Shown in pieces: positions 34,025 through 43,946 of a DNA stretch of 64,000 nucleotides (the stretch's first letter is position 1; each line of letters begins with the position of its first letter). Source of the DNA: Palsa-504 sp963705835 (GTDB taxonomy: Bacteria > Actinomycetota > Actinomycetes > Streptosporangiales > Streptosporangiaceae); assembly GCA_963705835.1 (NCBI GenBank), contig CAVPLC010000111.1:1-64000 (forward strand), in the 5' to 3' direction. The position numbers and the translations under genes are program-made. The notes below the pieces were generated by a model that saw only the letters and a list, made by a program, of their open reading frames with translations, made no database searches and was not told the origin of the DNA.

Positions 34025-34576
34025 TCAGAAGTGACGCGGCAGGGCCCGCGCTGCGTCGTTCGGCCTGAAGAAGGCGCTGGAGGCCGGGCGCCAGAGTTGC
34101 CACACCGCGGCAGCGCCGGCCAGCCAGGCCGCGACGGACAGCACGGCGATGCCGTAGTACAGCACCGTCACGCCGAACCCGACCGGGCTGCCCTGCGGCT
34201 GTGGATGACGTAGCTGCAGCGTGGCCAGGACGAACAGCACCGTGGACAGGATGCGCGCCCAGTTCCGGCCCTGGCCGTTCGCCCGCGCCATCCACAGCCA
34301 CAGGGCCATCCCGAGCAGGCCGAAGGCTATCCATACCGTAATGATGAGCGGTCTCATCTGGGGCTCGGTGACGCTGTGGCCCAGGAATCGCCCGCTGGCG
34401 GCGGCCTTGAGGTCGACGACGATCAGGGCCAGCCCGATGATCGTCTCGACGGCGCTGACGGCGGCGCCCGCGTACATGAGCTTGACCGCGGTCAGCACCG
34501 GCGCGGGAGGCCGCGGCGGCCGGGGCGGCTGGGGCGGCTGGGGCGGCTGGCCGCTGGACAGGTAGGGCTGGTACAT
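34025..34576 (-). CDS. Small membrane protein with proline-rich N-terminus
   Basis: This 183-residue protein starts with a proline-rich cytoplasmic segment (QPPQPPQPPRPPRPPAP). Four hydrophobic segments follow: KLMYAGAAVSAVETIIGLAL, PLIITVWIAFGLLGMALWLW, ARILSTVLFVLATLQL and VTVLYYGIAVLSVAAWLAGA. This is a common actinobacterial layout of unknown function. It stands alone. The proline repeat comes from a GGCGGCTGGG-type short tandem repeat. Confidence 0.75.
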   Translation of the reverse strand: MYQPYLSSGQPPQPPQPPRPPRPPAPVLTAVKLMYAGAAVSAVETIIGLALIVVDLKAAASGRFLGHSVTEPQMRPLIITVWIAFGLLGMALWLWMARANGQGRNWARILSTVLFVLATLQLRHPQPQGSPVGFGVTVLYYGIAVLSVAAWLAGAAAVWQLWRPASSAFFRPNDAARALPRHF

Positions 34577-34977
34577 GGCGACCTCTGCTGGGGGAGCCTG
34601 CCGAGGCGGGCGCGGTCCCTGTCTTAATCTATTGGGGGATCGGGCTATCGGGCTTAGCAGCAGCGTGACAGCGCGGCCTTAACCCGCGATTAAGGCGTCA
34701 GCGGGTAAACGTTCCGGGGGTTGCACACCCGCAGCGCACGGATTCACGGCGTCATTTCAGCCCATGTGATCATCGCGGCGCAACGGGCAGCCCCCCTGAG
34801 GTTCACCCTGACCTGGGCTAAGACGGCTTAGACGAGAGCTTCGCCTGGTTGAGGTGGGCCTAAGCCTTTGCGGGCGCCGAAGATAAGGCATTCGTCCGAT
34901 GCGAGGGGCGGGGCCTTACGGCGAATCTTGAGCATGTGGGGAACCAGCCGAGATTCCCCAAGGGACCAGGAGGAACC
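34577..34977. other. Intergenic region with two hairpins
   Basis: This 401-bp region separates divergent genes. GCCTTAA and TTAAGGC at 34676-34696 form a 7-bp hairpin with a 7-base loop. GGGGAA...TTCCCC at 34938-34960 lies just upstream of the next RBS (CAGGAGGA) and could act as an attenuator or mRNA stabiliser. I saw no gene. Confidence 0.4.
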
Positions 34978-35256
34978 ATGCATCCCGAGATTGCTCGTGA
35001 ACTTACCGCACAGCGCGGCCGGGAGATGCGGGCGCGGGCGCAGCAGGCCGCGCTGGCCCGGACGGCCGGCCGGGTGCGCAGGGCGCTGCGGCGCGGCACC
35101 GGCCCATCGACCGCGTCGAGCGGGCCGGAGCGGGCTGAGGAGTTTGTCCTCCCCGCCATCCCCGACTACGTGGACGGGTCGTTCCGGACCGCGCCGGCCG
35201 ACGAGAAGGTGGCCAGCGAGGCGGGTCAGGTGCCCGCCAGCGGCCACGCTGCCTGA
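34978..35256 (+). CDS. Small hypothetical protein
   Basis: This 92-residue protein reads MHPEIARELTAQRGREMRAR, AQQAALARTAGRVRRALRRG, then an acidic, disordered C-terminus (PAIPDYVDGSFRTAPADEKV). The N-terminal basic helix resembles a motif in many small actinobacterial proteins of unknown role. An excellent RBS (CAGGAGGA, four bases before ATG) supports translation. The next gene follows nine bases later and may be co-transcribed. Confidence 0.7.
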   Translation: MHPEIARELTAQRGREMRARAQQAALARTAGRVRRALRRGTGPSTASSGPERAEEFVLPAIPDYVDGSFRTAPADEKVASEAGQVPASGHAA

Positions 35257-35264
35257 CGCCGGCC

Positions 35265-38200
35265 ATGACCGGCCCGGCGCACGGCGAGCCCGCAGGAATG
35301 TCAGACCCTCGTGGGATGCTGACAGAAGAGATGAGCGGGCGAGCGTCAAGCCCCGTCCTGGTCGGACGGGACGAGCAGATGGCCGCCCTGGAAGCCGCGT
35401 TCGACAGCGTGCGCCAGGGCGGTCCTGCTGCTGTGCTGCTCGGCGGTGAGGCCGGAGTCGGCAAGTCCAGGCTGGTGAGCGAGTTCGGCCAGGCGGCATC
35501 CGCGGCGGGGGCCCGGGTGCTGACCGGCGGCTGCCTGGAACTGGGCACCGACGGGCTGCCGTTCGCGCCGTTCACCACGGTTCTGCGCGGCCTGGTGCAC
35601 GAGATGGGCGCGGATGCGGTGGCCTCGATGCTGCCCGGCCGGACCACGCGGGGGCTGGCCCGGCTGCTGCCCGAACTCGGCGAGCCCGACACCAGCGGCG
35701 AGCCGGGCGAGGCGCGGGCACGGTTGTTCGAGGAGGTGCTCAGCGCGCTGGAGCACCTGACCAGGCACTCGCCGGTGGTGCTGGTCATCGAGGACGCCCA
35801 CTGGGCCGACCGGTCGAGCCGTGACCTGCTTACCTTCCTCATCGGCAACCAGCGGGTCATGAGCGGGCTGCTGATCGTCGTGACGTTCCGGTCCGATGAG
35901 CTGCACCGCACCCATCCGCTGCGTCCGATGCTGGCCACCTTGGACCGGATCGCCTGGGTCGAGCGGATCGAGCTGCCCCGGCTGACCCGCCATGACACCG
36001 CGGAGCTCGCGGTCCGTATCCTCGGCCGCGAGCCCGCGGACCAGCTGGCCGACTCGCTGTACCGCCGCAGCGAGGGCAACCCCCTGTTCGTCGAGACCCT
36101 GCTGGGCTGTGACGGCGAGCTGAGTTGCGAACTACCTGAGTCCCTTCGCGACTTGCTGCTCGCCGGCGTGCGCCGGCTGCCTGATGACACCCAGGAGGTG
36201 CTGCGGGTGGCCAGCGCGGGCGGCGAGATGACCGGGCACGCGCTGCTCGCCGCCGTGACCGGCCTGGACGACGCCGCGCTGACCAGCGCGCTCCGGCCCG
36301 CGGTGACCGCCAACGTGCTGCGGGCGCAGGCCGACGGCTACGCGTTCCGGCACGAGCTGATCCGCGAGGCCCTGCACGAGGACCTGCTGCCGGGCGAGCA
36401 CGGGCGGCTGCACAGCCGTTTCGCCGACGCGATCGACGCCGATCGTTCCCTCGTGCCGCCGGGCCGGGCGGCGATCGAGATGGCACACCACTGGCATTCC
36501 GCGCACGACTCGGTGTGGGCGCTGATCGGCGCGTGGCAGGCCGCGGGGCAGGCCGAGCGGACCGTCGCGCCCGCCGAGCGGCTTTCGCTGCTGGCCCGGG
36601 TGCTCGAGCTGTGGGATCAGGTGCCGGACGCGGCGCAGCGAATCGGCGCCGATCACGTGCGGGTCCTGGAAAAGGCGACCAGCGCGGCGCAGCAGGCCGG
36701 GGAGTTCGAGCGCGGAATCGCGCTGGCCAACTCGGCGCTCAAGGAGCTGGATCCTGCGGCCGAGCCGGTCCGGGCGGCGAAGCTGCTGGAAAACCGCGGA
36801 ATGTTCAAGAAGATGCTCGGCCGCAAGGAGTATCCCGAGGATTTCTCCGACGCGCTGCGGATCGTGCCGGCCGACGCGGTTGCCGAGCGGATATCGATCC
36901 TGCTCGCCGCGGCGCGCTGCGTGCCGCACGTTTCCCTCGAGCGCTCCTACGCCGAGGAGGCCCTGGCCCTGGCCCGGCAGACCGGCGACGAGGCGAATGA
37001 GGCTAACGCGCTGCTGACGCTCGCGATGTTCCAGGCGGGGCCGGCCAGCAGGCCGGCGTCGGCAGTGATCCCATCGAGCTGATCGCCCAGGCCCGCGCCA
37101 TGGCGGAACGGGCGGGGGCGGACAGCCTGATGGTAAAGGCGGCGATCAACGAATCGCACCTGCTGGAGGGCGCGGGCGAGCACGAGCTGGCCGCCGAGGC
37201 CGCACGCCGGGGCCTGTCGGTTGAGGACTCCGGGTACGTGGCGTTCGCGTCGCTCAGCTTGCTCACCATCAACCGGGTGGAACCGCTGGTCGCGCTCGGG
37301 CGGTGGGATGAGGCCATCCGGCTGGCCGAGGGAACCCGTGACCTCCAGCTCGCGGCGGCGCCGATGCACCGGGCCACGCTGGAGGTCATGAAGGGCCGCA
37401 TCGCGCTGGCCCGGGGAGACGCACGAGCCGCCGCCGAAGCGATGTCCAGCGCCGCCGAGCTGCTGCGCGGCGCACCGCAGGAGGACGAACACCAGCTTCC
37501 GTTCGGCGCGCTGGAGATCGCGGCCCGGCTCGACGCGGCCGGGCCTGCCGCGGGGATCGAGACCGCCGCGAAGGTCATCGAGGGGTACGAGCTATCGGGC
37601 GGCAGCCCACGGTACGCGTGGCCCCTGGTGGTGGAGGCGGCCGGCGCGTGCATCGAGGCGGCCCGGCAGGCCCGGGTGACGCGTGACGAGCGGCTCAGGG
37701 ACGAGACGACCGCCGTCGCGGAGCGGCTGCGCACGATCGCGGAGAAGCTGGAGACCTCCGGCCGCGCTCAGGAGGCCAGCAGGCTGACCTTCGCCGCGGC
37801 CGATGCGCACATCGCCGGCCTGCTCGCGGCGTTCCCCGGCCGGCCCGCGGCCGGGACGGCCGACGGCCGCTCCGGCGCCGGGCTGGGCGCCCAGGCCGCC
37901 GAGCTGCGCGCCGCCTGGGATGACGCCGCGGCGGCGTGGGCCGCGGTCAGCGAGCCGTATCCGCTGGCCCAGTCGCTGCTGCACGCGGCCGAAGTCGCGG
38001 TCGCCTGCGGTGACCGCGACGGCGCGGCGGAGTCGCTGCAGCGGGCCGCCGGGCTGGCGGCCGGACTGGGCGCGGAGCCGCTCGGCGAGCAGATCGCGAT
38101 CCTAGCCCGGCGGGCCAGGATCCGGGTGGCCGGCGGCGACGGCGGCCCGGCCGACGGCGGGGCGGCGCAGGGCGGGGCGGCGCAGGGCTGGCCGGCACAG

Positions 38201-38425
38201 GGCGGGGCGGACGGCGGGGCGGGCCTGGGCCTGACCGAACGCGAGCTCGAGGTCCTGCGGCTGGTCGCGGCCGGGCGCAGCAACCGGGAGATCGCGGCGG
38301 AGCTGTTCATCTCGCCGAAGACGGCCAGCGTCCACGTGTCCAACATCCTCGGCAAGCTAGGCTCCGCCAGCCGCGGCGAGGCCGCGGCCAAGGCGCACAC
38401 GCTGCGCCTGTTCGAACCCGCCTAA
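35265..38425 (+). CDS. LuxR-family ATPase regulator (LAL type), frameshifted
   Basis: The N-terminal half has a STAND/AAA ATPase: LVGRDEQMAALEAAFDSV, Walker A LLGGEAGVGKSRLVSEFG and Walker B VVLVIEDAHWADRSSRDLL. Helical repeats follow, and the C-terminus is a LuxR helix-turn-helix (GLTERELEVLRLVAAGRSNR, then AAELFISPKTASVHVSNILG). The frame shifts by -1 near 37040: LLTLAMFQAG is followed in the next frame by VGSDPIELIAQARAMAERAG. Restored, the protein has about 1050 residues, normal for LAL regulators such as MalT-like pathway activators. A GGCGGGGCGGCGCAGG-type repeat makes an Ala/Gly-rich linker before the DNA-binding domain. Target unknown. Confidence 0.82.
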
Positions 38426-38437
38426 GGCGCGTTCGGC

Positions 38438-39205
38438 TCACGGCTTGCGGGCTACGCCGCCGAGGAAGGTCGCGGTGCGCTCCTCCAGGTCCGGGGCCGG
38501 AGCGTCGCCCTGCCAGCCGCGCACCGCGACCACGCCCGGAGGCACGAGCTCGAGGCCGTCGAAGAAGCTCAGGATCTCGTCCCGCGAGTGGATGCGTACC
38601 TTCGCGGCCGTGTACGCCGTGGTGAAGGTCTCCCCCTCGGACCGGTTGCCGGAACCGACGGAGATGATCATGTAACTGCCGGGGACGATCACGCGGGCGA
38701 AGGCGCCGGCTATGTCGCGGGCGGTCCCGGCGTCGGCGAAGTGCAGGACGGCGGAGAAGATCACGCAGGCGGGCTCGGCCAGGTCGATCAGGTCGGTCAG
38801 CCCGGCGTCGACCAGGATGCGCCCGGGATCGCGCATGTCGCCGGGCACCGCGATCACCTCGGGGCTCTTGGCGAGCAGGCCGCGGGCGTGCGAGATCACG
38901 ATCGGATCGTTGTCCACGTAGGCCACCCGCGCCCGCGGGTCGACGCGCTGGGCGATGTCGTGCGTGTTCAGCGCGGTCGGCAGGCCGGCGCCGACGTCGA
39001 TGAACTGCCGGATACCGCGGCCCGCCACGTAGCTCACGGCACGCCCGAGGAACTGCCTGTTCTCCCTGGCCATCTGCGCCGAGGGCGGGTGGACGGCGAG
39101 CATCGTCTCGGCGAGCTCGCGGTCGGCCGCGAAGTTGTCCTTCCCGCCCAGCCAGTAGTCCCAGACCCTGGCGATGTTCGGCTTGGTCGGGTCGAACGGC
39201 TCCAC
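38438..39205 (-). CDS. SAM-dependent methyltransferase, DUF574 (Methyltransf_19) family
   Basis: This 255-residue protein starts at GTG 39205 (EPFDPTKPNIARVWDYWLGG) behind GGGGAGG. The family signature is KDNFAADRELAETMLAVHPP, GIRQFIDVGAGLPTALNTHD (SAM-binding motif I) and ARVAYVDNDPIVISHARGLL. DUF574 proteins are abundant in actinomycetes, with unknown acceptors. The gene is divergent from the GH25 gene and convergent with the LAL regulator. Confidence 0.87.
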   Translation of the reverse strand: MEPFDPTKPNIARVWDYWLGGKDNFAADRELAETMLAVHPPSAQMARENRQFLGRAVSYVAGRGIRQFIDVGAGLPTALNTHDIAQRVDPRARVAYVDNDPIVISHARGLLAKSPEVIAVPGDMRDPGRILVDAGLTDLIDLAEPACVIFSAVLHFADAGTARDIAGAFARVIVPGSYMIISVGSGNRSEGETFTTAYTAAKVRIHSRDEILSFFDGLELVPPGVVAVRGWQGDAPAPDLEERTATFLGGVARKP

Positions 39206-39459
39206 CGCTGTTCCTCCCCTCTGCCGCACCGGATGGATCTTCGCAGCAATGGTTGTATTGGTCGTTGCCCTATCTAAGCACCACCACATCCCGGCCACCG
39301 TTGCCTGGGACCGGGCCGCGAGGTGTACTGTGCGGGACGGCCTCAGGCGAGCACCCCCCAAAGCTCGGCCCGGGAGCGTATCTGCCGCGAGCATGCAGCC
39401 CTCCGCAAGGTGAGGGCTCGGCCGCTGGGTCCGAAGGTTCATGATCGGAGAGGCGCGGA

Positions 39460-40566
39460 ATGACCATCTTCTACCCTGATGTTGCCGATTACCAGGCTGG
39501 CATCAGTTTCAGTGGCTGCGTTATCGCCATGGTCAAGGCCACGGAGGGCACCGGCTACACCAACCCCGACTACGCGCCGGCCAAGGTCCGGGCCGCCAAG
39601 GCGGGCGCTTACTTCTGTGCCTACCACTTCCTGCACGCGGGCAACGGAGCGGGCCAGGCTTCCTACGCCCACGGCGTGGTCGGCGCCGGCGTTCCGCTGA
39701 TGATCGACTTCGAGCCGACGTACAACCCCGACGGCACGATCGCGTCCGCGCCGCAGGTTTCCGACGCGGTGGCCTTCATCAACCAGTACCGGGCGCTCGG
39801 CGGCACGGTCTACCTGCTGTACCTTCCGCACTGGTACTGGCAGGGCAACCTGGGCCAGGCGTCGCTGACGTCCCTCATCAACCTCGGCATGCTGCTCGTC
39901 TCGTCCGACTACACCGCCTACAGCGACAACGGGCCCGGCTGGGCCCCGTACGGCGGGATGACGCCCGTCGTCTGGCAGTACACCTCGACCGCGACACTCA
40001 ACGGAGTCAACAACGTGGACATGAACGCGTACCAGAACTCGCGGGCCGATTTCCAGGCGCAGGCCACGACCGGCGCCCTGGCCGGCCCCGATCCCACGCT
40101 GGTCGAGGGCGATACCGGGCCCGCCGTAAAGACGCTGCAGACCCGGCTGAACGTATGGGGCGCGAAACTCACCGTGGACGGCGATTTCGGCGCGGCCACG
40201 CTGGCCGCGGTCAAGGCGTTCCAGACCCAGCACAAGCTGACCGTTGACGGGATTGTCGGCCCGCAGACCTGGGCCGCGCTCAACGCCAATCCCGGCCCGC
40301 CGCCGTACCCGGCACCGACCGGGCTGGCGGTCGGCTCGGCGACCCTGCCCGTCAGCTGGGACGTGGTCACCGTCGACGGCACGCCGGTCGCGAGCTACAC
40401 CGTCCAGGCGGTCGGCCTGAACGGCGAGGTGTACGTCCACGAAACGCCGACCACCAATTCGGTGGTCCTGACCGGCCTCGTTCCCGGCTGGACCTACAAC
40501 ATCCAGGTCTGGGCGAACGGCGGCCCGTCAACACCCCTGCAGGCCACGATCAAGGTCACGGTCTGA
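39460..40566 (+). CDS. GH25 lysozyme-like protein with peptidoglycan-binding and FN3 domains
   Basis: This 368-residue protein has an N-terminal GH25 TIM barrel with catalytic-type residues near Asp7 (FYPDVADYQ) and Asp83/Glu85 (MIDFEPTY), and KATEGTGYTNP. Residues 213-277 form a PG_binding_1 domain (EGDTGPAVKTLQTRL to VDGIVGPQTWAALN), and 290-368 a fibronectin-III-like domain. It should cleave muramyl bonds in peptidoglycan. There is no N-terminal signal peptide, odd for a wall hydrolase: it may use another export route, be phage-derived or be released by lysis. It starts after GAGAGGCGCGG. Confidence 0.85.
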   Translation: MTIFYPDVADYQAGISFSGCVIAMVKATEGTGYTNPDYAPAKVRAAKAGAYFCAYHFLHAGNGAGQASYAHGVVGAGVPLMIDFEPTYNPDGTIASAPQVSDAVAFINQYRALGGTVYLLYLPHWYWQGNLGQASLTSLINLGMLLVSSDYTAYSDNGPGWAPYGGMTPVVWQYTSTATLNGVNNVDMNAYQNSRADFQAQATTGALAGPDPTLVEGDTGPAVKTLQTRLNVWGAKLTVDGDFGAATLAAVKAFQTQHKLTVDGIVGPQTWAALNANPGPPPYPAPTGLAVGSATLPVSWDVVTVDGTPVASYTVQAVGLNGEVYVHETPTTNSVVLTGLVPGWTYNIQVWANGGPSTPLQATIKVTV

Positions 40567-40949
40567 GTCCCGCCACTCGGCCGCAGCGTGTCCGCAGCTG
40601 TCCCCAGTTATCTCCCCGCATACCCGCTGCGCTGGCTTGCGGACCTGTCGGGCGACACTGGACCTGCCGGCGCCGGACACTTGGCGGCGCCGCACCCCGG
40701 CTGGCTGCTGAGCACAAGCGTGCCCTGACTGCCGTGCCCACCTGTTCGAGGGCCTTATTCGGAGGGGCGCCGATCTGAGGCCGCGCCGGCGAGCGCCCGG
40801 CGGACGAGAATGCGGCTGGGTGCCGCCGGGTGACGCAGCGTCGTTTCGTAGATCCAAGACACATTCTCTGAACCCTTTCTGCCGCCGCCTGCGTATGCCG
40901 TGCTGAGAAGCGCTGCCACTCGCGGAGCGCTGTTGGGAAAGGAGTAGGC
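40567..40949. other. Intergenic region upstream of a secreted repeat protein
   Basis: This 383-bp region contains no supported gene. It ends with a strong RBS, AAAGGAG at 40938-40944, six bases before the ATG at 40950. No clear promoter hexamers were identified. Confidence 0.35.
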
Positions 40950-42173
40950 ATGTCTAGCTGGTCACGTGCGATTGGCTCGCTCGGCGCGGGGTGTGCCCGA
41001 GGGAAGGGCGTCGGCTTCGCAGCCGGGATCGCCCTGGTGCTGGCGGCCGGGGCGGCGCCGGCCATGGCGGCGACTGCGCAACCGGAGCAGGCCGTCAGCC
41101 CGGCTGCGGTCCAGGTGGCGGCCGCGAACAAGGTGCTGCCCACGCCCAATCCGCCGGGTTCGACGGCGAGTCTGCTGGCGGCGGTTTCCTGCCCGAGTGC
41201 AGCGTCCTGTACGGCCGTCGGGGAGTACTTCGCCGGTGGCGGAACGGAGCTGACGTTGGCTGAGCACTGGAATGGCTCGGCGTGGGTGATCCAGTCCACG
41301 CCGAACCCGGCGGGTGCGACGCTCAGCCTGCTGCGGGGGGTGTCCTGCACCTCGGCCCGTGCCTGCGTGGCGGTGGGGACCGAGGTTACCTCGACCGGAA
41401 GGATCCTTCCATTGGCCGAAAGGTGGAACGGCAGTTCGTGGTCCCTGATTCCTCCCGCACCCGGCGGGCCGCTGGCGGCCGTGTCGTGCAGCTCGGCATC
41501 GGCGTGCACCGCTGTCGGGGGCCTCGGATCGCCTTTGGCTGAACGGTGGAACGGCAGCACCTGGACGACCCAGCCGATTGCCAGCCTCAGTGGTGCGACC
41601 TCCACGACCCTCAACGGGGTGTCCTGCCCGTCGGCCACCAGCTGCCTGGCGGTCGGCCACTGGGTCAACGGCGGACACGCCCTTGCCCTGGCCGAGCGGT
41701 GGAACGGCAGCAGCTGGTTCTTCGAGCTGCCTCCGAACAAGAGCTCGTCCTTCAACGACCTTTCCGCCGTCTCCTGCCCGACACCGACCGCGTGCTCGGC
41801 CGTCGGCACGTTCGCCGACCCGATCACCGGGCGCACCAAGACCCTGGGGGAGTTCTCCCCCGGGACCGCCAGTTGGACGCTGACGAACACGCCCAGCCCT
41901 GGTCAGACCCACAGCTTCCTGGACAGCGTCTCGTGCGCCACTGCCACCTCGTGCACCGCCATCGGTGACTTCGACGACATCAGGGGCATCGAAACCACGC
42001 TGGGCGCTTTCGGCACCGGCACGTCCTGGTTCTTCGGGGCCACACCGACGATCCCCTTCGAGAACACCTTCGGGCGGGGCGTCTCCTGCCCCACGGTCAC
42101 CGAGTGCATTCTGGTCGGATTCGACAGGAACAGCGCAGGCACGCTGGTGACCTTCGCCGGCCAGACACCCTGA
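40950..42173 (+). CDS. Secreted protein with seven propeller-like VSCPS...WNGS repeats
   Basis: This 407-residue protein has a clear signal peptide (basic start, VGFAAGIALVLAAGAAPAMA, cleavage after AMA). Seven repeats of about 45-55 residues follow, each with SVSCPSATSCTAVG-like start (two cysteines six apart) and, in most, LAERWNGSSW at the end. The two cysteines of each unit probably form a disulphide. Seven units suggest a seven-bladed beta-propeller. Such proteins are frequent in soil actinomycetes with no known function; surface recognition is a guess. A strong terminator follows. Confidence 0.8.
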   Translation: MSSWSRAIGSLGAGCARGKGVGFAAGIALVLAAGAAPAMAATAQPEQAVSPAAVQVAAANKVLPTPNPPGSTASLLAAVSCPSAASCTAVGEYFAGGGTELTLAEHWNGSAWVIQSTPNPAGATLSLLRGVSCTSARACVAVGTEVTSTGRILPLAERWNGSSWSLIPPAPGGPLAAVSCSSASACTAVGGLGSPLAERWNGSTWTTQPIASLSGATSTTLNGVSCPSATSCLAVGHWVNGGHALALAERWNGSSWFFELPPNKSSSFNDLSAVSCPTPTACSAVGTFADPITGRTKTLGEFSPGTASWTLTNTPSPGQTHSFLDSVSCATATSCTAIGDFDDIRGIETTLGAFGTGTSWFFGATPTIPFENTFGRGVSCPTVTECILVGFDRNSAGTLVTFAGQTP

Positions 42174-42197
42174 CCAACACTGCCCAAGTGGCCAACA

Positions 42198-42250
42198 TCC
42201 GGTAGAAGGAAGGACTGGCTCCCTACTCGAGCCGTCCTTCCTCTACCGGA
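42198..42250. terminator. Strong hairpin terminator
   Basis: A stem of about 20 bp (TCCGGTAGA...GGAAGGAC paired with GTCCTTCCTCTACCGGA) with two single-base bulges and a short loop lies 25 bp after the repeat-protein stop. It is nearly symmetrical, so it can also serve the convergent GntR gene. Confidence 0.75.
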
Positions 42251-42353
42251 CTGGGCTGGAAAGGCCGGGTGTGAGGTGCCAAGAGTTGGCCATCCACCAC
42301 AAGCTGCAGGTTCGCGCGCCATAACCAAGCGACGGTCATGGAGTCAGTCGGAG

Positions 42354-42623
42354 TTACTGCCTTGACTTGATTACGTAGGTGCCTCGGCCGTGGAGGACAA
42401 CCAACCGGTCCTCGGACACAAGCTCTTGGATCGCGCGCCTGATCGTATCCCGCGACACTCCATACTGGTCGGCCAAGTCAAGCTCGCCTGGAAGCCGTGA
42501 ATCGACTGCAAGTTCACCGGAATCCATCTCTGCCCGCAGGTCGTCGGCGACCTGCTGCCATAGCAGGCGGGGCGCGCGGTGGTCTATCCGGGCGCGCTTG
42601 TCGGGCAAAGACATGGTGATCAT
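42354..42623 (-). CDS. Short GntR-family DNA-binding protein lacking an effector domain
   Basis: About 89 residues: MITMSLPDKRARIDHRAPRL, then a GntR winged helix (LWQQVADDLRAEMDSGEL, DLADQYGVSRDTIRRAIQEL) and a wing (LVVLHGRGTYVIK). No FCD, UTRA or aminotransferase domain follows. I chose the ATG at 42623; a TTG nine bases earlier is possible. No Shine-Dalgarno is visible, suggesting leaderless translation. Stand-alone GntR domains of this kind occur in actinomycete mobile elements and as small regulators. Target unknown. Confidence 0.8.
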   Translation of the reverse strand: MITMSLPDKRARIDHRAPRLLWQQVADDLRAEMDSGELAVDSRLPGELDLADQYGVSRDTIRRAIQELVSEDRLVVLHGRGTYVIKSRQ

Positions 42624-42624
42624 G

Positions 42625-42659
42625 GTAGACAACGCCTGACCTGCGCTGATGTTGCCTAC
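42625..42659. promoter_or_regulatory. Candidate autoregulatory site at the short GntR gene start
   Basis: GTAGACAAC (42625-42633) and GTTGCCTAC (42651-42659) form an inverted repeat with one mismatch and a 17-bp spacer. The first arm overlaps the start codon region of the short GntR gene. GTTG-CTAC half-sites fit GntR operators, but this is inference. Confidence 0.45.
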
Positions 42660-42879
42660 AGCAGCAGACGTCGCCGACGAAACCCCCGGGCGGCCTGCCT
42701 AGGGTCTCTCGTTCTCGTCGGACAGGCAGACGTTGACCTCCTCCCGAGTTACTACATCACGACATCTTCGCAGGTAGCGAGGCTGGCGTGGAGGGCTGCT
42801 ATGGCGCGCTCGTGGACAGATTCCGTTGAATCTTGGGATGACGCCTGTGATATTTCTCGACCGTCTGCCGGGTAATCGG

Positions 42880-43779
42880 CTAGTCGAGGAAGTCGCGGAG
42901 GGCTGAGAGGACCAGGTCCGGGGCTTCCTCGGGGAGGAAGTGGCCCGTGGGGAGGGCGCGGCCGCGGACGTCGGGGGCGTACTGCTGCCAGACGGTGAGC
43001 GGCTCGTAGCCGCGGCCGACGAAGGCCTGCGTGCCCCACAGGACCAGGACCGGGCAGCCGATCCGCTGCCCGGCGGCGAAGCTCTCCTCGTCGTGCACCA
43101 GGTCGGTGCTGGCCGCGGCGCGGTAGTCGGCGCACGAGCCCGCGATCGTGGCCGGGTCGGCGAAGCAGCGGATGTAGTCCGCCATCACCGGCGGCTCGAT
43201 GCTCGCGCCCTCCCCCAGCAGCGGGCCGATCAGGGACCGGACCCAGTAGCCGGGGTCGGCGCCGATCAGGTGCTCGGGCAGGCCGTTCGGCGTGGTCAGG
43301 AAGAACCAGTGGTAGTACGCGGTGGCCATGGCCCGCGTCACGTGCCCGAACACGTGCCGGGTCGGCACGATGTCCAGCACGGCCAGCCTGGTGACCGCGC
43401 CGGGATGGTCCAGGACCAGCCGGTGCGCGACCCGGGCGCCGCGGTCGTGACCGACGAGCTGGAACGGCCCGAAGCCGAGCCGGCGCATGAGCCCGACCTG
43501 GTCGCGGGCCATGAACCGCTTGGAGTAGACCAGGCCGGCGGGGTCCGGGGCGGGCTTGCCTGAGTCGCCGTAGCCGCGCAGGTCGGCCGCCACGACCGTG
43601 TGGTCCTCGGCGAGGGCGGGGGCGACGTGCCGCCACATCAGGTGGTTCTGCGGATAACCGTGCAGGAGCAGCAGCGGCGAGCCCGATCCCCGGACGGCGC
43701 AGTTGATCATGGTGCCGTCGACGTCGATGCGCTGGTAATCGAAGCCAGGCAGCAGCAACGGGGCAACCGATGCGCTCAT
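42880..43779 (-). CDS. Alpha/beta hydrolase (haloacetate dehalogenase/epoxide hydrolase type)
   Basis: This 299-residue protein starts MSASVAPLLLPGFDYQRIDV after GAGGAG. Motifs are the oxyanion loop LLLHGYPQNHLMWRHVAPAL, DLRGYGDSGKPAPDP, nucleophile elbow FQLVGHDRGARVAHRLVLDH (Asp nucleophile), a cap region and the late TGHFLPEEAPDLVLSALRDF with the catalytic histidine. An Asp nucleophile in GHDRG points to dehalogenases and epoxide hydrolases, not esterases. The substrate is unknown. Confidence 0.85.
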   Translation of the reverse strand: MSASVAPLLLPGFDYQRIDVDGTMINCAVRGSGSPLLLLHGYPQNHLMWRHVAPALAEDHTVVAADLRGYGDSGKPAPDPAGLVYSKRFMARDQVGLMRRLGFGPFQLVGHDRGARVAHRLVLDHPGAVTRLAVLDIVPTRHVFGHVTRAMATAYYHWFFLTTPNGLPEHLIGADPGYWVRSLIGPLLGEGASIEPPVMADYIRCFADPATIAGSCADYRAAASTDLVHDEESFAAGQRIGCPVLVLWGTQAFVGRGYEPLTVWQQYAPDVRGRALPTGHFLPEEAPDLVLSALRDFLD

Positions 43780-43946
43780 CGTCTTCGCTCCTCGGCCGTG
43801 GGACGTACCGGGTCTCATGGTGCCAGACCAGCGATGACGTCACCCGGCGGCGGGCGGGAGCACCCGGGGCGGGGGTGACATGAACGGGGCGGCGGCGGGT
43901 AGGGTTTCCTCGCCCAGCTCGGATCGACCGGGGAGGTAGAGCGAGG

